Of a stretch of 41,908 bases of DNA, positions 1-8,288 are shown piece after piece; position 1 is the stretch's first letter, and every line of letters begins with the position of its first letter. Made by a program: the position numbers and the translations under genes. The stretch is from Ferruginibacter sp. (GTDB lineage: Bacteria; Bacteroidota; Bacteroidia; Chitinophagales; Chitinophagaceae). The DNA is taken from the NCBI GenBank assembly GCA_025362235.1, contig JANYGZ010000048.1, positions 1 to 41,908 on the forward strand. Reading direction: 5' to 3'. The notes below the pieces were generated by a model, which saw nothing but the letters and a program-made list of their open reading frames with translations, searched no databases and had not been told where the DNA came from.

Positions 1-1
1 A

Positions 2-1318
2 AATGGCTGCCGCAAGAACGAAGATTTAGTATACAAAGAAGTTCCCAAACTGAACACCGTTTCAGCAGATGTGGCTTTGCAATGGGCCGATATAAGCTTA
101 TATACCATTCGGTTTTCTTCTTATAATACACCTACATATGCATCCAGAAGCCTTGGGTACCTGGGATTGGCCATGTATGAATCAGTTGTGCAGGGCGACT
201 CTGCACACAGATCGATGAATGGACAATTGAACGGGCTTACGCTTCCTTTACCTGAAGCGGGGAAGCCCTACCAATGGTTATTGTGTTTAAATGCCGCAGA
301 ATTAACCTTGCTAAAATTATTGTATCCTGTGCCTGCCAATTCTCATATGTATGTACATCACCTCATAGATTCAGTTGCAGATAAAATTTATGCAGAACAA
401 AAAATAGGTATTACCCAGGAAACAATAAACAGATCTGTAGAATTTGGCAATGCTATTGCTTTGGCAATCTATCACTGGTCAGTTACGGATGGCGGTGATG
501 CAGGTTATACTAGAAATTTTGATCCAAATTATGTGTTCCCAACAGGGTTATCACATTGGGTGCCACCTATAAATGGGCAAACAGTAAGTGATTATCCCTT
601 ACATCCCACGTGGGGCAGTAACAGAACTTTTGTTGTAAGCAATGGTATGATACCAGTTCCTGCAATTATGCCTTTTTCTTCAGACACAACATCTGGGTAT
701 TACAAAATGTACAAGGCTGTTTATGATAAGAACATTATGCTTACGCATGAAGAAAAAGAAATAGCAGCCTGGTGGGGCGATGACCCAACTGAGACATTTT
801 CGCCACCAGGGCATTCTTATTATATTGCCACACTTGCTATAAAAAATAGTAAGGCAGGTATTGTAAAAGCAGCAGAAGCTTATGCAAGAACGGGTTTAGC
901 AGTTGCAGATGCATTTGTCAATTGCTGGAAAGCCAAAACAACTTACTTTAATGAGCGGCCATCCAGTTATGTAAAAACCTTTATTAATAAAGATTGGATC
1001 CAGTACTGGCCCGAGCCTCCTTTCCCGGCCTTCCCTTCAGGTCATGCTACACAGGGTGCAGCAACTGCAACTGTACTCACAGATATGTTTGGGGGAGCGT
1101 TCCCGTTTAAGGATAATTGTCATGAGGGTCGTCGTGATAACCGTTTTTATGATTTGGGGTATCCGGCCAGGTCTTTTCAAAATTTCTGGGAAGCTGCAAG
1201 AGAGTCAGCATACAGTCGTTTTCTAGGTGGTATTCACACACAACAGGATAATGATGCAGGATTAAAAGAAGGCGAAATAGTAGGCCAAAATGTAAATGCA
1301 CTTCACTGGTTAAAATAG
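2..1318 (+). CDS. vanadium-dependent haloperoxidase / PAP2-superfamily lipoprotein, 5' partial
   Basis: The reading frame is open from base 2, so the GTG at 71 is probably not the start and the gene begins upstream of the window. The first codons read N-G-C, and the Cys at 8-10 looks like a lipobox cysteine, suggesting an SPII lipoprotein. All three signature motifs of the PAP2/vanadium haloperoxidase superfamily are present: KX6RP (KTTYFNERP, 935-961), PSGH (1034-1045) and SRX5HX3D (SRFLGGIHTQQD, from 1214). In this family these residues bind vanadate or phosphate, and the last histidine is the covalent or metal ligand. Length (about 440 residues) fits bacterial haloperoxidase-like proteins better than small PAP2 phosphatases. 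Whether it halogenates or acts as a phosphatase cannot be told from sequence. It converges on the amidohydrolase gene with a 121-bp gap. Confidence 0.88.
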   Translation, partial: NGCRKNEDLVYKEVPKLNTVSADVALQWADISLYTIRFSSYNTPTYASRSLGYLGLAMYESVVQGDSAHRSMNGQLNGLTLPLPEAGKPYQWLLCLNAAELTLLKLLYPVPANSHMYVHHLIDSVADKIYAEQKIGITQETINRSVEFGNAIALAIYHWSVTDGGDAGYTRNFDPNYVFPTGLSHWVPPINGQTVSDYPLHPTWGSNRTFVVSNGMIPVPAIMPFSSDTTSGYYKMYKAVYDKNIMLTHEEKEIAAWWGDDPTETFSPPGHSYYIATLAIKNSKAGIVKAAEAYARTGLAVADAFVNCWKAKTTYFNERPSSYVKTFINKDWIQYWPEPPFPAFPSGHATQGAATATVLTDMFGGAFPFKDNCHEGRRDNRFYDLGYPARSFQNFWEAARESAYSRFLGGIHTQQDNDAGLKEGEIVGQNVNALHWLK

Positions 1319-1439
1319 CCTGTCAAATTGTTTTCAACTATTATCAATCCTTAATAAAAATAAACAAAAGGAGTTATCACTAATATCTACTATAGCTTCG
1401 TTAGTTTTTAAGGTGTTTTATACTTATCCCAAAAAATAA

Positions 1440-2585
1440 TTATTCAGGAAATTGTTTGCTGTCAAGCCCGGGTATTATTTTCAATGCATTTTTATAATAG
1501 ATTTTTTTAAGCATTGCATCAGACAGTCCCATACCATACATTCTCCAGAAAGCATGATATTTTTTGTGATAAGGAAAATATTCGTCTTCGGTTTCCAGCA
1601 CCCTGAAATAAGTAGCATATTCGTCGGGCTTCCAGTTGTCTTTGCCAAATAAAATCCTGTCTTGGTATTTTTCAAAAAAAGCTTTTGCAGCTCTTGGCTG
1701 CCTTCCCAAATCTGAAATTATGGCGCCAAATTCTACGTACACATTTTTAGCAGAATCTAAAAATTTTCCAAGGCCCTCCAGGTTGTTGGCCATCCAGCCA
1801 AAATGTGCTGCAATAAATTTTGTATTGGGGTGTTTTAAAAATATCTTGTGTTGCTGCGCTATTAAATCATCCCAAGAAATATCTTTAGTAGTGCGCTTTC
1901 TGTCGGGATGTGTTGTAAGTTCCAGCCAGCGTTCATTGTATTTATCCAGGGGCAGCCAAAAACTTTTAGGGTCGGCAGTATGTATCAATACCGGTATGTT
2001 CAATTCGGCACATTTATCCCAGATGGCATCCAGTCTCGCATCGTCTATATGGATGATATTATTTTTCTCATCTTTAAATTCAAGCCCCAAATCTTTATAA
2101 ATTTTTAATCCTTTTGCACCTGCTTTTACATCTGCTGCCAATTGTTGAACTGTATTGGTAACCCAATCTTTTTCGCCAAAACCAACAAAAGATATATTGG
2201 TAAACAGTACCAGCCGGTTGGGATTGGCGGTGTTAATATTGGCAATACTCGCTTTCAAATACTCAGGCCCCTGTATATCAAAAAAACCATTTCGCCCTGT
2301 TGATTCTTTATAACTACGACCACTTAAATTTACCATTACCTGTAAGTTGAGCGAATCCATTTGCTGCAGCAATTCAGTTAAATTTTGTTGCGGCATCTGC
2401 CATTGATGGTTGTGCACATCAATAAACGGAAATTTTGCTTTTACCAATTTATGCTCCTTCACCTTTAATGTAGATATGGGCTCGTACTCCTCAAAACCCA
2501 TAGGTGTTTGCCCATAGCTATTATTAAAAAAGGTAAACAACAATACAGTGGTAATAAAAAATGGTTGGTAGTATTTTATATGCAT
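1440..2585 (-). CDS. exported amidohydrolase (COG2159-like TIM-barrel metal hydrolase)
   Basis: The 381-residue protein has an N-terminal signal peptide (hydrophobic residues 9-20, then NNSYGQ, likely cleaved near residue 26). The mature part has metal-ligand motifs of the amidohydrolase superfamily: HNH (H58, H60) after strand 1, H202 in LIHTADP, H261 in AAHFGW, and D316 in FGKDN. K161/K164 lie in KGLKIYKDLG, where related enzymes can carry a bridging lysine. COG2159 members include decarboxylases and hydrolases of small cyclic or aromatic compounds; the substrate here is unknown. It probably acts in the periplasm. It is a single gene, transcribed toward the haloperoxidase gene. Confidence 0.85.
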   Translation of the reverse strand: MHIKYYQPFFITTVLLFTFFNNSYGQTPMGFEEYEPISTLKVKEHKLVKAKFPFIDVHNHQWQMPQQNLTELLQQMDSLNLQVMVNLSGRSYKESTGRNGFFDIQGPEYLKASIANINTANPNRLVLFTNISFVGFGEKDWVTNTVQQLAADVKAGAKGLKIYKDLGLEFKDEKNNIIHIDDARLDAIWDKCAELNIPVLIHTADPKSFWLPLDKYNERWLELTTHPDRKRTTKDISWDDLIAQQHKIFLKHPNTKFIAAHFGWMANNLEGLGKFLDSAKNVYVEFGAIISDLGRQPRAAKAFFEKYQDRILFGKDNWKPDEYATYFRVLETEDEYFPYHKKYHAFWRMYGMGLSDAMLKKIYYKNALKIIPGLDSKQFPE

Positions 2586-3087
2586 CTTGTAAAGTTAGGG
2601 AAACAGGTAATCTGCCCATTACCGTTCTTCAAAAGATGAGAGATTAACAAGAATTTCAATGTACCCTCTCCGCATTGGCCGCAGGAACGAAGGCACTGGT
2701 GGCCTTGCTGGCATTGGGAAGAAAGGCTAAGGTGTTTTTCTCTTAGACCTTACGAGGTATAAGCATCAAAAATTCAAATGCTCATTGCTTCCCCCTCATT
2801 CCTACGCCAGACTGGTGTCTCTTGCAGTTGGTTGGTGTTCCACTCTTTGGTTCAATATAATTTAACTTTCAGGTTAGCCGTCGATTTCTATGACAACGAC
2901 CGGAGCTTCATTAAATGAATTCTTTGTTCAATAAAATAATCCAAAGAATAGACTAAAGTGTTTTTTACAGTTCCAGCTTTTTAATGTTGGCTTCGGCTGT
3001 TGGTCACAATACAGAAGAGCCGAAACCAGAATAGCTTTACCCTTTTTTATTTATGATTTTAACACCAGGAACGGCAAAGCAGTAATT
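2586..3087. other. gene-free stretch with hairpins, partly GC-richer than its surroundings
   Basis: No credible ORF was seen. About 2640-2860 is visibly GC-richer than its flanks. It contains two short palindromic elements built around the same core ACTGGTG: 2690-2706 (AAGGCACTGGTGGCCTT) and 2809-2820 (AGACTGGTGTCT), both followed by a CTTGC. A third inverted repeat, TTCGGCT/AGCCGAA (2992-2998 and 3018-3024, extended by TGG/CCA), lies downstream of the minus-strand beta-barrel gene and may be its terminator or a cassette end. The stretch may be the remnant of a mobile or cassette-like element; this is inference. Confidence 0.4.
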
Positions 3088-3641
3088 TTAAAAATTCGAT
3101 TTTATCGCTAACCCGACTCCAATATATGCCATCTGATAACCAAGGTTTGGAGCAAAATGTATATCAGGTTCTAAAATAATTTTATCTGACAAGCTAATGC
3201 TCTTACTTAATTTTATTATAAATCCTGGACTGGCGGTAGTAGAGGGAGCAACTAAATTGATAAGATCTTTTGACGGCCCCTTGATCCTACTACCTACATA
3301 AAAGTCCATTGTACATCCGAGAGAAACATTGACAATATTGCTATAGAACTTATACATTAAAGGAATTGAAAGAAATGAATTTACTACAACATAATCTATA
3401 TTCTGGCCATTTAAAAAACCAGAACCAGAAATGTTTATAGAACGATATAATAATCCAGTCTCAAATCCACTATGGTTTTTTCCTTTTAGTTCAAAAGTTA
3501 AACCCAGACCGGCAACCGGCTGGTCAAATCCGTCTTCTACGGCAGCCAATTCAGCAGTAACATAACCCCCAAAACTTTTGGTATTTTGCGAATACGATAA
3601 AAACGAATAGAGAAAGAAAATGGTTAAAAGAATTTTTTCAT
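3088..3641 (-). pseudogene. outer-membrane beta-barrel (PorT-like) protein, frameshifted just after the start codon
   Basis: The longest uninterrupted ORF (3088-3549) lacks a signal peptide, but the same frame stays open upstream. It encodes a signal sequence (ILLTIFFLYSFLSYSQ) with no start codon in frame. An ATG at 3641 starts ATG-AAA-AAA-TTC-TTT-TAA and stops at once. One extra A in the six-A run (3633-3638) would join it as MKKILLTIF..., giving a normal signal peptide and a protein of 184 residues. The mature part has alternating hydrophobic strands, a short GVGLAIKSNF C-terminus ending in Phe, and glycine-rich turns typical of small outer-membrane barrels. Either the gene is freshly broken, the tract is a slippage switch, or the assembly lost a base. 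The exact function is unknown. Confidence 0.7.
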
Positions 3642-3987
3642 GTTACTTATGGTTTAAGGTTAAAACTGATAAAAATTATCCCGGCAAATTTCAATTTTTA
3701 TTGAAAAAGTGTGGGCTCCAATTATCTCTGCATACGCTAATATAGCGAATGTTTTTTAATTGCTTCGCCAATACATCAAAAAGTAATTTAGTAGATGATT
3801 AATCAGTAAAATCATTTTTTCGAAACAGATATAACGAAATGCATGTTTTGTAAAGTAGCCATAGATGTATTTTGCCGTAAATCTTCATCTCTTGCAACTA
3901 ATAATTACATTTGCAAAACAATTTGGTTTGCCTGCAAGCATCCAATCTTAAAAGGTTTTCCGTTTTAAGCGGAATCAAATTTATTTT
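3642..3987. other. divergent intergenic region upstream of the beta-barrel gene and trhO
   Basis: This is an AT-rich spacer of 346 bp with no ORF. Visible elements are a hairpin TTTCAAT-TTTT-ATTGAAA (about 3689-3706), a perfect 10-bp palindrome TGATTAATCA (3796-3805), the 11-mer CTTGCAACTAA (3891-3901) that recurs at 5971-5981, a TACATTTG box (3906-3913), and a small inverted repeat TTCCG/CGGAA just upstream of the trhO ATG (about 3958-3974). Roles are inferred only. Confidence 0.4.
3906..3913 (+). promoter_or_regulatory. candidate -7 box of trhO promoter
   Basis: TACATTTG matches the Bacteroidota -7 consensus TAnnTTTG and lies 75 bp before the trhO ATG. No clear -33 TTTG was found at the expected spacing, so this is a weak call. 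Confidence 0.35.
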
Positions 3988-5031
3988 ATGGCAGTATTAC
4001 ACAACAGGGTTTCCCAGGTGGAGCTAAAAAAATTATTGTACCAGGAAACTACTCCCCGAACCACCATTTCTTTTTACCATTATTTCCAAATAGATAATTC
4101 AAAGCAATTCAGGGATGACCTTTATTCGGCGCTGAACCAGTTAAAAGTATTTGGCAGAATTTACGTTGCTCACGAAGGTATCAATGCGCAGGTAAGTGTA
4201 CCCGAAAACAATGCAGGAGCTTTTAAAGATCACTTGTATTCAATCGGTCCACTAAATGGTATCCGTTTAAATATAGCGGTAGACGATGATGGTAAATCTT
4301 TTTGGGTATTAAAAATAAAAGTAAGAGAAAAGATTGTTGCGGATGGCATTACTGATAGCGCATTTAGTATGGCAAAAAAAGGCCGCTATGTAAATGCACA
4401 GCAAATGAATGAACTGATGAAGGATGAAGGCACAGTAGTGATTGACATGCGCAATCATTACGAATATGAAGTGGGGCATTTTGAAAAGGCCATTGAAATA
4501 CCCAGTGATACTTTCAGGGAGCAGTTGCCTATGGCGGTGAATATGATGCAGGATAAAAAGGAAAAGAATATTATTATGTACTGCACGGGCGGTATCCGAT
4601 GCGAAAAAGCAAGTGCTTACATGCTACACAATGGTTTTACCAATGTATTTCATTTGGAAGGCGGCATTATTAATTATGCAAAACAGGCAAAAGAAAATAA
4701 TATTGACAGTAAATTTATCGGTAAAAATTTTGTGTTTGATGACAGGCTGGGGGAGCGGATAACTCCGGATATTATTGCGCAATGCCACCAGTGCGGCGAG
4801 CCTGCTGATACACATACCAATTGTAAAAATGAAGCCTGTCATTTATTGTTCATTCAATGTGAAGCATGTTCCGAAAAATATGATGGCTGTTGCAGCGATG
4901 AATGTAAAACAGTTTTTAACCTGCCAATAGAAGTACAAAAAGAATTGCGTAAGGGAATAGAAAAAGACGCTATGATTTTTAATAAAAGTAAACAAAGATT
5001 AAGGCCAAGGCTGGATGGGGCTGAAGGCTAA
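3988..5031 (+). CDS. trhO: tRNA uridine(34) 5-oxyacetic-acid pathway hydroxylase TrhO (rhodanese family)
   Basis: The 347-residue length matches the YceA/TrhO family (about 350). An N-terminal ferredoxin-like domain (about 20-115, with SFYHYF and [10 protein letters not shown]) is followed by a rhodanese domain (about 130-235). The family's active-site loop CTGGIRCEK sits at 199-207, with catalytic Cys199. The C-terminus is cysteine-rich ([25 protein letters not shown]), as in family members. TrhO hydroxylates U34 of certain tRNAs using prephenate-independent chemistry with O2, giving ho5U, and acts in the cytoplasm. The ATG at 3988 leads directly into the conserved N-terminus. It stands alone between two lone minus-strand exported genes. 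Confidence 0.93.
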   Translation: MAVLHNRVSQVELKKLLYQETTPRTTISFYHYFQIDNSKQFRDDLYSALNQLKVFGRIYVAHEGINAQVSVPENNAGAFKDHLYSIGPLNGIRLNIAVDDDGKSFWVLKIKVREKIVADGITDSAFSMAKKGRYVNAQQMNELMKDEGTVVIDMRNHYEYEVGHFEKAIEIPSDTFREQLPMAVNMMQDKKEKNIIMYCTGGIRCEKASAYMLHNGFTNVFHLEGGIINYAKQAKENNIDSKFIGKNFVFDDRLGERITPDIIAQCHQCGEPADTHTNCKNEACHLLFIQCEACSEKYDGCCSDECKTVFNLPIEVQKELRKGIEKDAMIFNKSKQRLRPRLDGAEG

Positions 5032-5153
5032 AGGGGGGAAAATTAGCAACGTATTTTACTATGCGTCGTCGCCTATTAAAAGTGGCAATGGGGCGAATAA
5101 ATTTTATTAGTGTTTCTATTTATGAAAATAAGCGAAACTACGTTATGGTTGAA

Positions 5154-5178
5154 GCCGCTGGTCAGGAGACCGGGCGGC
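5154..5178 (-). terminator. GC-rich hairpin downstream of the MORN-like gene (terminator or cassette-end element)
   Basis: GCCGCTGGTC (5154-5163), loop AGGA, and GACCGGGCGGC pair over ten positions with one bulged base. On the minus strand it lies 28 bp after the stop at 5206, and its core reads GGTCTCCTGACC. A near-identical core (GGTCTCCAGACC) follows the gene at 36431-37033. No U-tract follows, so a pure Rho-independent terminator role is uncertain. Confidence 0.5.
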
Positions 5179-5205
5179 GGCACAAGACTTTTGTGAGTGA
5201 CTGGC

Positions 5206-5937
5206 TTAATACTTTTCCTCATTAATTTGTTTTCCTTCAAAGTCGTAATGTCTCCATATTCCTTTTTTTTCAATGTCAGAATCTTTTATGAATATGTATT
5301 TATCGATTTCTCCCTTATTATTGTAATGCGCCATTTTTACTTTGCGAATATTTACCGGAATGATACTATCACCTTCAACTTTTATTTGACCATTCATATA
5401 GTAGTTTAAGTACTTTCCTGTTGGCAAGCCGTTTCTATAGAATTTTTTTTCAAGAAAAAACGAGTCATATATAGGAGAGAAATAATAATTTATTTCTACT
5501 CCGTCTTTCTCGCCGTTTTTTCTTTCCGTAAAATCAATTTCTCTGTTCATTCCTTCCATTGTGCTAAACTGGCTGAGAATAAATCCATCTTTTCGTGAAT
5601 CAAAGTTTAAGGCAATTATACGCCCTTGCTAATAGAAGGATGCATCTTTTACTCTATTTGATTGTGAAAATTGAAAATGAACTTTAATTATCTCATTCTG
5701 TAGAATACTTCCAACACAACTATTAAAAGTTGCAACATTTTCCAGATGAAGCATTAAGTTTTTGTTAGTTTTGAAAATGCACTGACCTGAATCTTTTATC
5801 GGTTCAAATAATTTATTAAATAACGTCCAGTTAAAGATATCGCTGTCAAGTTCTTTTCTTGCTCGACTGCATTGTGAGTCTTGACCATATAAGCTGGTAA
5901 AAACAAAAAGTGAAAGTATAATAAATGTAATTTTCAT
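5206..5937 (-). pseudogene. exported MORN-like (YwqK-type) repeat protein interrupted by one in-frame TAG
   Basis: Two ORFs on this strand, 5629-5937 (102 residues, signal peptide FIILSLFVFTSLYGQ) and 5206-5559, lie in the same frame. A single TAG codon (5629-5631) separates them. The frame stays open between it and the downstream ATG, reading QGRIIALNFDSRKDG. Read through, the gene encodes about 243 codons. The C-terminal part has MORN-like units (GLPTGKYLNYYMNGQIKVEG; GIWRHYDFEGKQ), as in proteins often annotated YwqK-family antitoxin, a label with little functional evidence. The N-terminal half is unrecognised. A simple nonsense mutation is the most economical explanation; UAG readthrough or a sequencing error are alternatives. 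Confidence 0.68.
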
Positions 5938-6009
5938 TATGTTGATTGTGAAACGGAGATGTACCCAAAGCTTGCAACTAACAAATTGGATACTGCACGT
6001 TTCAAAATT

Positions 6010-6044
6010 GAATTATTAATTATCAATTATCGAATTATCAATTC
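6010..6044. repeat. AT-rich heptamer-like repeat (AATTATC/AATTATT)
   Basis: Short near-tandem units of AATTAT[CT] lie immediately 3' of the lactonase stop codon. The same kind of unit recurs at 13638-13667 and a related heptamer array at 19619-19682. Such AT heptamer arrays look like intergenic microsatellites. Confidence 0.55.
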
Positions 6045-7167
6045 AATCAATCCACTTAATACACACCGGGTTAGGCACCCAAATGCGTTTACCCGTGTCC
6101 GTTAACAAGCCTGTTTTTCTGTCGATTTTAAAAATAACAATATCGTCACTATTTTGATTGGCTGCCAGTAAATAATTGCCTGAAGGATCAAAATTAAAAT
6201 TGCGGGGTGTTTTACCTAAGGTAGACTGGTAGCCTGCTACTGTTAGCTTTCCGTCTTTTTGACTGATGCTGAATATGGTAATAAGGTTAGCATCGCCACG
6301 GTTGCTGCAATACAAAAATTTTCCATCCTTCGATACATGGATATCTGCGCAACCAACCATACCTGTAAAATCTTTTTGTAAACTACTGATGCTTTGTATT
6401 TGTTTTAATTTGCCATTATTGTAACTGTATCCAATAACATTTCCTGAAAGTTCTTCCATCAGGTAGGCATATTTTTTATTGGGCGCAAAATCAAAATGCC
6501 TTGGCCCCGAGCCTGGCACTGCGGCTACAAATTTTTCAGGTGCAGGTGTAAGCTTGCCCGAGGTTTTATTGATCGCATAAATCATCACTTTATCATTACC
6601 TAAATTTGGCACAAACAAATAATTATTATCCGGCGATACAACAGTTGCATGTACATGCGGCCCTTCCTGTCTTTGCTTATTAGGGCCAGTTCCGCTTTGT
6701 GCAATTACCTGGCTGGCAGCAGCAATATTGCCATTGGTTGTTACAGGAAATACAGATAAAGTTCCGCTTGAATAATTGCCAGCAAATACCCATTTGCCTG
6801 TTTTATCAACCGAAACATAACAGGGGTTTGTACCACCAGATAGATGCGTATCCATTGGGGTAAGTTTACCATCAAGAGCATTAAAAGAAAAAGCAGTAAC
6901 ACTGCCACCTGCCACCGAGCCAATAGTATCGGCATTTTCATTTACAGCATACACTGTTTTTTTATTGGGCGAAATAGCGAGGTAAGACGGGTTGCTTGTT
7001 TTTGCTACGCTGATTAAATTATTTTCAGCAGTAATCGTATTAAAGTCATATACATAAATACCCTCGCTTTTGCCCGAAGTATAAGTTCCAATTATTAAGT
7101 AAGGTTTTTTTTGCGCAGAAGCAAAGTTAAAAGCAAGCAGGGCTGCCAATAATAATTTTAAATACAT
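6043..7167 (-). CDS. exported seven-bladed beta-propeller lactonase family protein
   Basis: The 374-residue protein has a signal peptide (MYLKLLLAALLAFNFASAQ, cleavage near 19). The mature part has the repeating blade pattern of the Pfam lactonase family (YbhE-like 6-phosphogluconolactonase): LIIGTYTSG near the N-terminus, LAISPNKKTVYAVNE, CYVSVDKTGKWVFAGNYSSG, GPRHFDFAPNKKYAY, DIHVSKDGKFLYCSNR and PRNFNFDPSGNYLLAANQ. Cytoplasmic relatives hydrolyse 6-phosphogluconolactone; exported Bacteroidota members are of unknown substrate, so a pentose-phosphate role should not be assumed. It lies 68 bp downstream of purC on the same strand and could be co-transcribed. Confidence 0.9.
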   Translation of the reverse strand: MYLKLLLAALLAFNFASAQKKPYLIIGTYTSGKSEGIYVYDFNTITAENNLISVAKTSNPSYLAISPNKKTVYAVNENADTIGSVAGGSVTAFSFNALDGKLTPMDTHLSGGTNPCYVSVDKTGKWVFAGNYSSGTLSVFPVTTNGNIAAASQVIAQSGTGPNKQRQEGPHVHATVVSPDNNYLFVPNLGNDKVMIYAINKTSGKLTPAPEKFVAAVPGSGPRHFDFAPNKKYAYLMEELSGNVIGYSYNNGKLKQIQSISSLQKDFTGMVGCADIHVSKDGKFLYCSNRGDANLITIFSISQKDGKLTVAGYQSTLGKTPRNFNFDPSGNYLLAANQNSDDIVIFKIDRKTGLLTDTGKRIWVPNPVCIKWID

Positions 7168-7235
7168 ATTATTTTTATTAAGTTTTAAAATAAATTGAAA
7201 TTTATATCCTCTAATTAAGGTTGTATTATTATCAG

Positions 7236-8150
7236 TTACAATGCTTTGCTGATGCGCTGAAAAGTTTCTTCGGTACTTAATTCTTGGGGTATAAATTTTT
7301 GCCCAATTACTTTTTCATATAACTCTATGTACCGTTTACTAATGGTGTTTATCCAATCCTCAGTCATTTCAGGAACCACCTGCCCTTCTTTACCCATAAA
7401 ATTATTTTCAATCAGCCATTCCCGTACAAACTCTTTGCTTAATTGTTTCTGGCGTTCGCCTTTTGCCTGTCTTTCTTCATAGCCTTCTGCATAAAAATAA
7501 CGGCTGCTGTCAGGCGTATGTATTTCATCCATTAAAAATATTTCATCACCAATTTTGCCAAATTCATATTTTGTATCAACCAGTATTAAACCTTGCTTTG
7601 CGGCCAGTTGTTTACCCCTTTCAAAAAGTTGTTGTGTATATTTTTCCAGTACGGCATATTCTGCTGCTGTAGCTATGCCGGTTTTAAGAATATCTTCTTT
7701 ACTAATATCTTCATCGTGGCCAACAGATGCTTTTGTAGACGGAGTTATAATGGGTAAAGGAAAAAAATCATTTTCTTTCATTCCATCAGGCATGGTTACG
7801 CCGCATAATATTTTATTACCGCTTTGATAGGTTCGCCAGGCATGTCCTGTAAGATTACCTCGGATTACCATTTCAACTTTAAAAGGGATACATTTTTTGC
7901 CAATTGCGCTGTTGGGCGTAGGTGTAGTAAGCAGCCAGTTTGGGCAAATATCAGATGTTGCCTGTAGCATATAAGCAGCTATTTGATTTAAAACCTGTCC
8001 TTTATATGGGATTGGTTTTGGAAGTATTACATCAAATGCACTAATACGGTTGCTTGCAATCATTACCAGTTTATCATCGCCGATGGTGTAAACGTCCCTT
8101 ACTTTTCCGCTATAAAAATTTGTTTGCCCGGGGAATTGAAATGCTGCCAT
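7236..8150 (-). CDS. purC: phosphoribosylaminoimidazole-succinocarboxamide synthase (SAICAR synthetase)
   Basis: The 304-residue enzyme makes SAICAR from CAIR, aspartate and ATP in purine biosynthesis. Family motifs are clear: YSGKVRDVY near the N-terminus, [54 protein letters not shown] and [15 protein letters not shown]. The length fits the longer bacterial/fungal-type PurC (about 300) rather than the short 240-residue type. The ATG at 8150 begins [15 protein letters not shown], in line with the family. It is divergent from the TonB-dependent receptor gene, with 138 bp between starts. Cytoplasmic. Confidence 0.97.
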   Translation of the reverse strand: MAAFQFPGQTNFYSGKVRDVYTIGDDKLVMIASNRISAFDVILPKPIPYKGQVLNQIAAYMLQATSDICPNWLLTTPTPNSAIGKKCIPFKVEMVIRGNLTGHAWRTYQSGNKILCGVTMPDGMKENDFFPLPIITPSTKASVGHDEDISKEDILKTGIATAAEYAVLEKYTQQLFERGKQLAAKQGLILVDTKYEFGKIGDEIFLMDEIHTPDSSRYFYAEGYEERQAKGERQKQLSKEFVREWLIENNFMGKEGQVVPEMTEDWINTISKRYIELYEKVIGQKFIPQELSTEETFQRISKAL

Positions 8151-8288
8151 AAAGCTAAATTACAGGCTACTGATTTAATCACCCAATTTACCGTACTATT
8201 TTATTTCAACATTTTTTGTAAAATAAAATTTTTAAACCAACATAACATTCCTTACTTTACTCGATATTTACTAACTAAACAATGCTAT

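Noticed and set aside
71..73. GTG as the start of the haloperoxidase gene
   Set aside because: The frame is open to base 2 and encodes a lipobox-like Cys just upstream, so the gene is truncated by the window edge.
1636..2100. 154-codon plus-strand ORF inside the amidohydrolase gene
   Set aside because: Antisense shadow of a gene with strong catalytic motifs.
8124..8288. N-terminal extension of the first TonB-dependent receptor
   Set aside because: It overlaps the purC start and does not look like a signal peptide; the ATG at 8289 gives a normal one.
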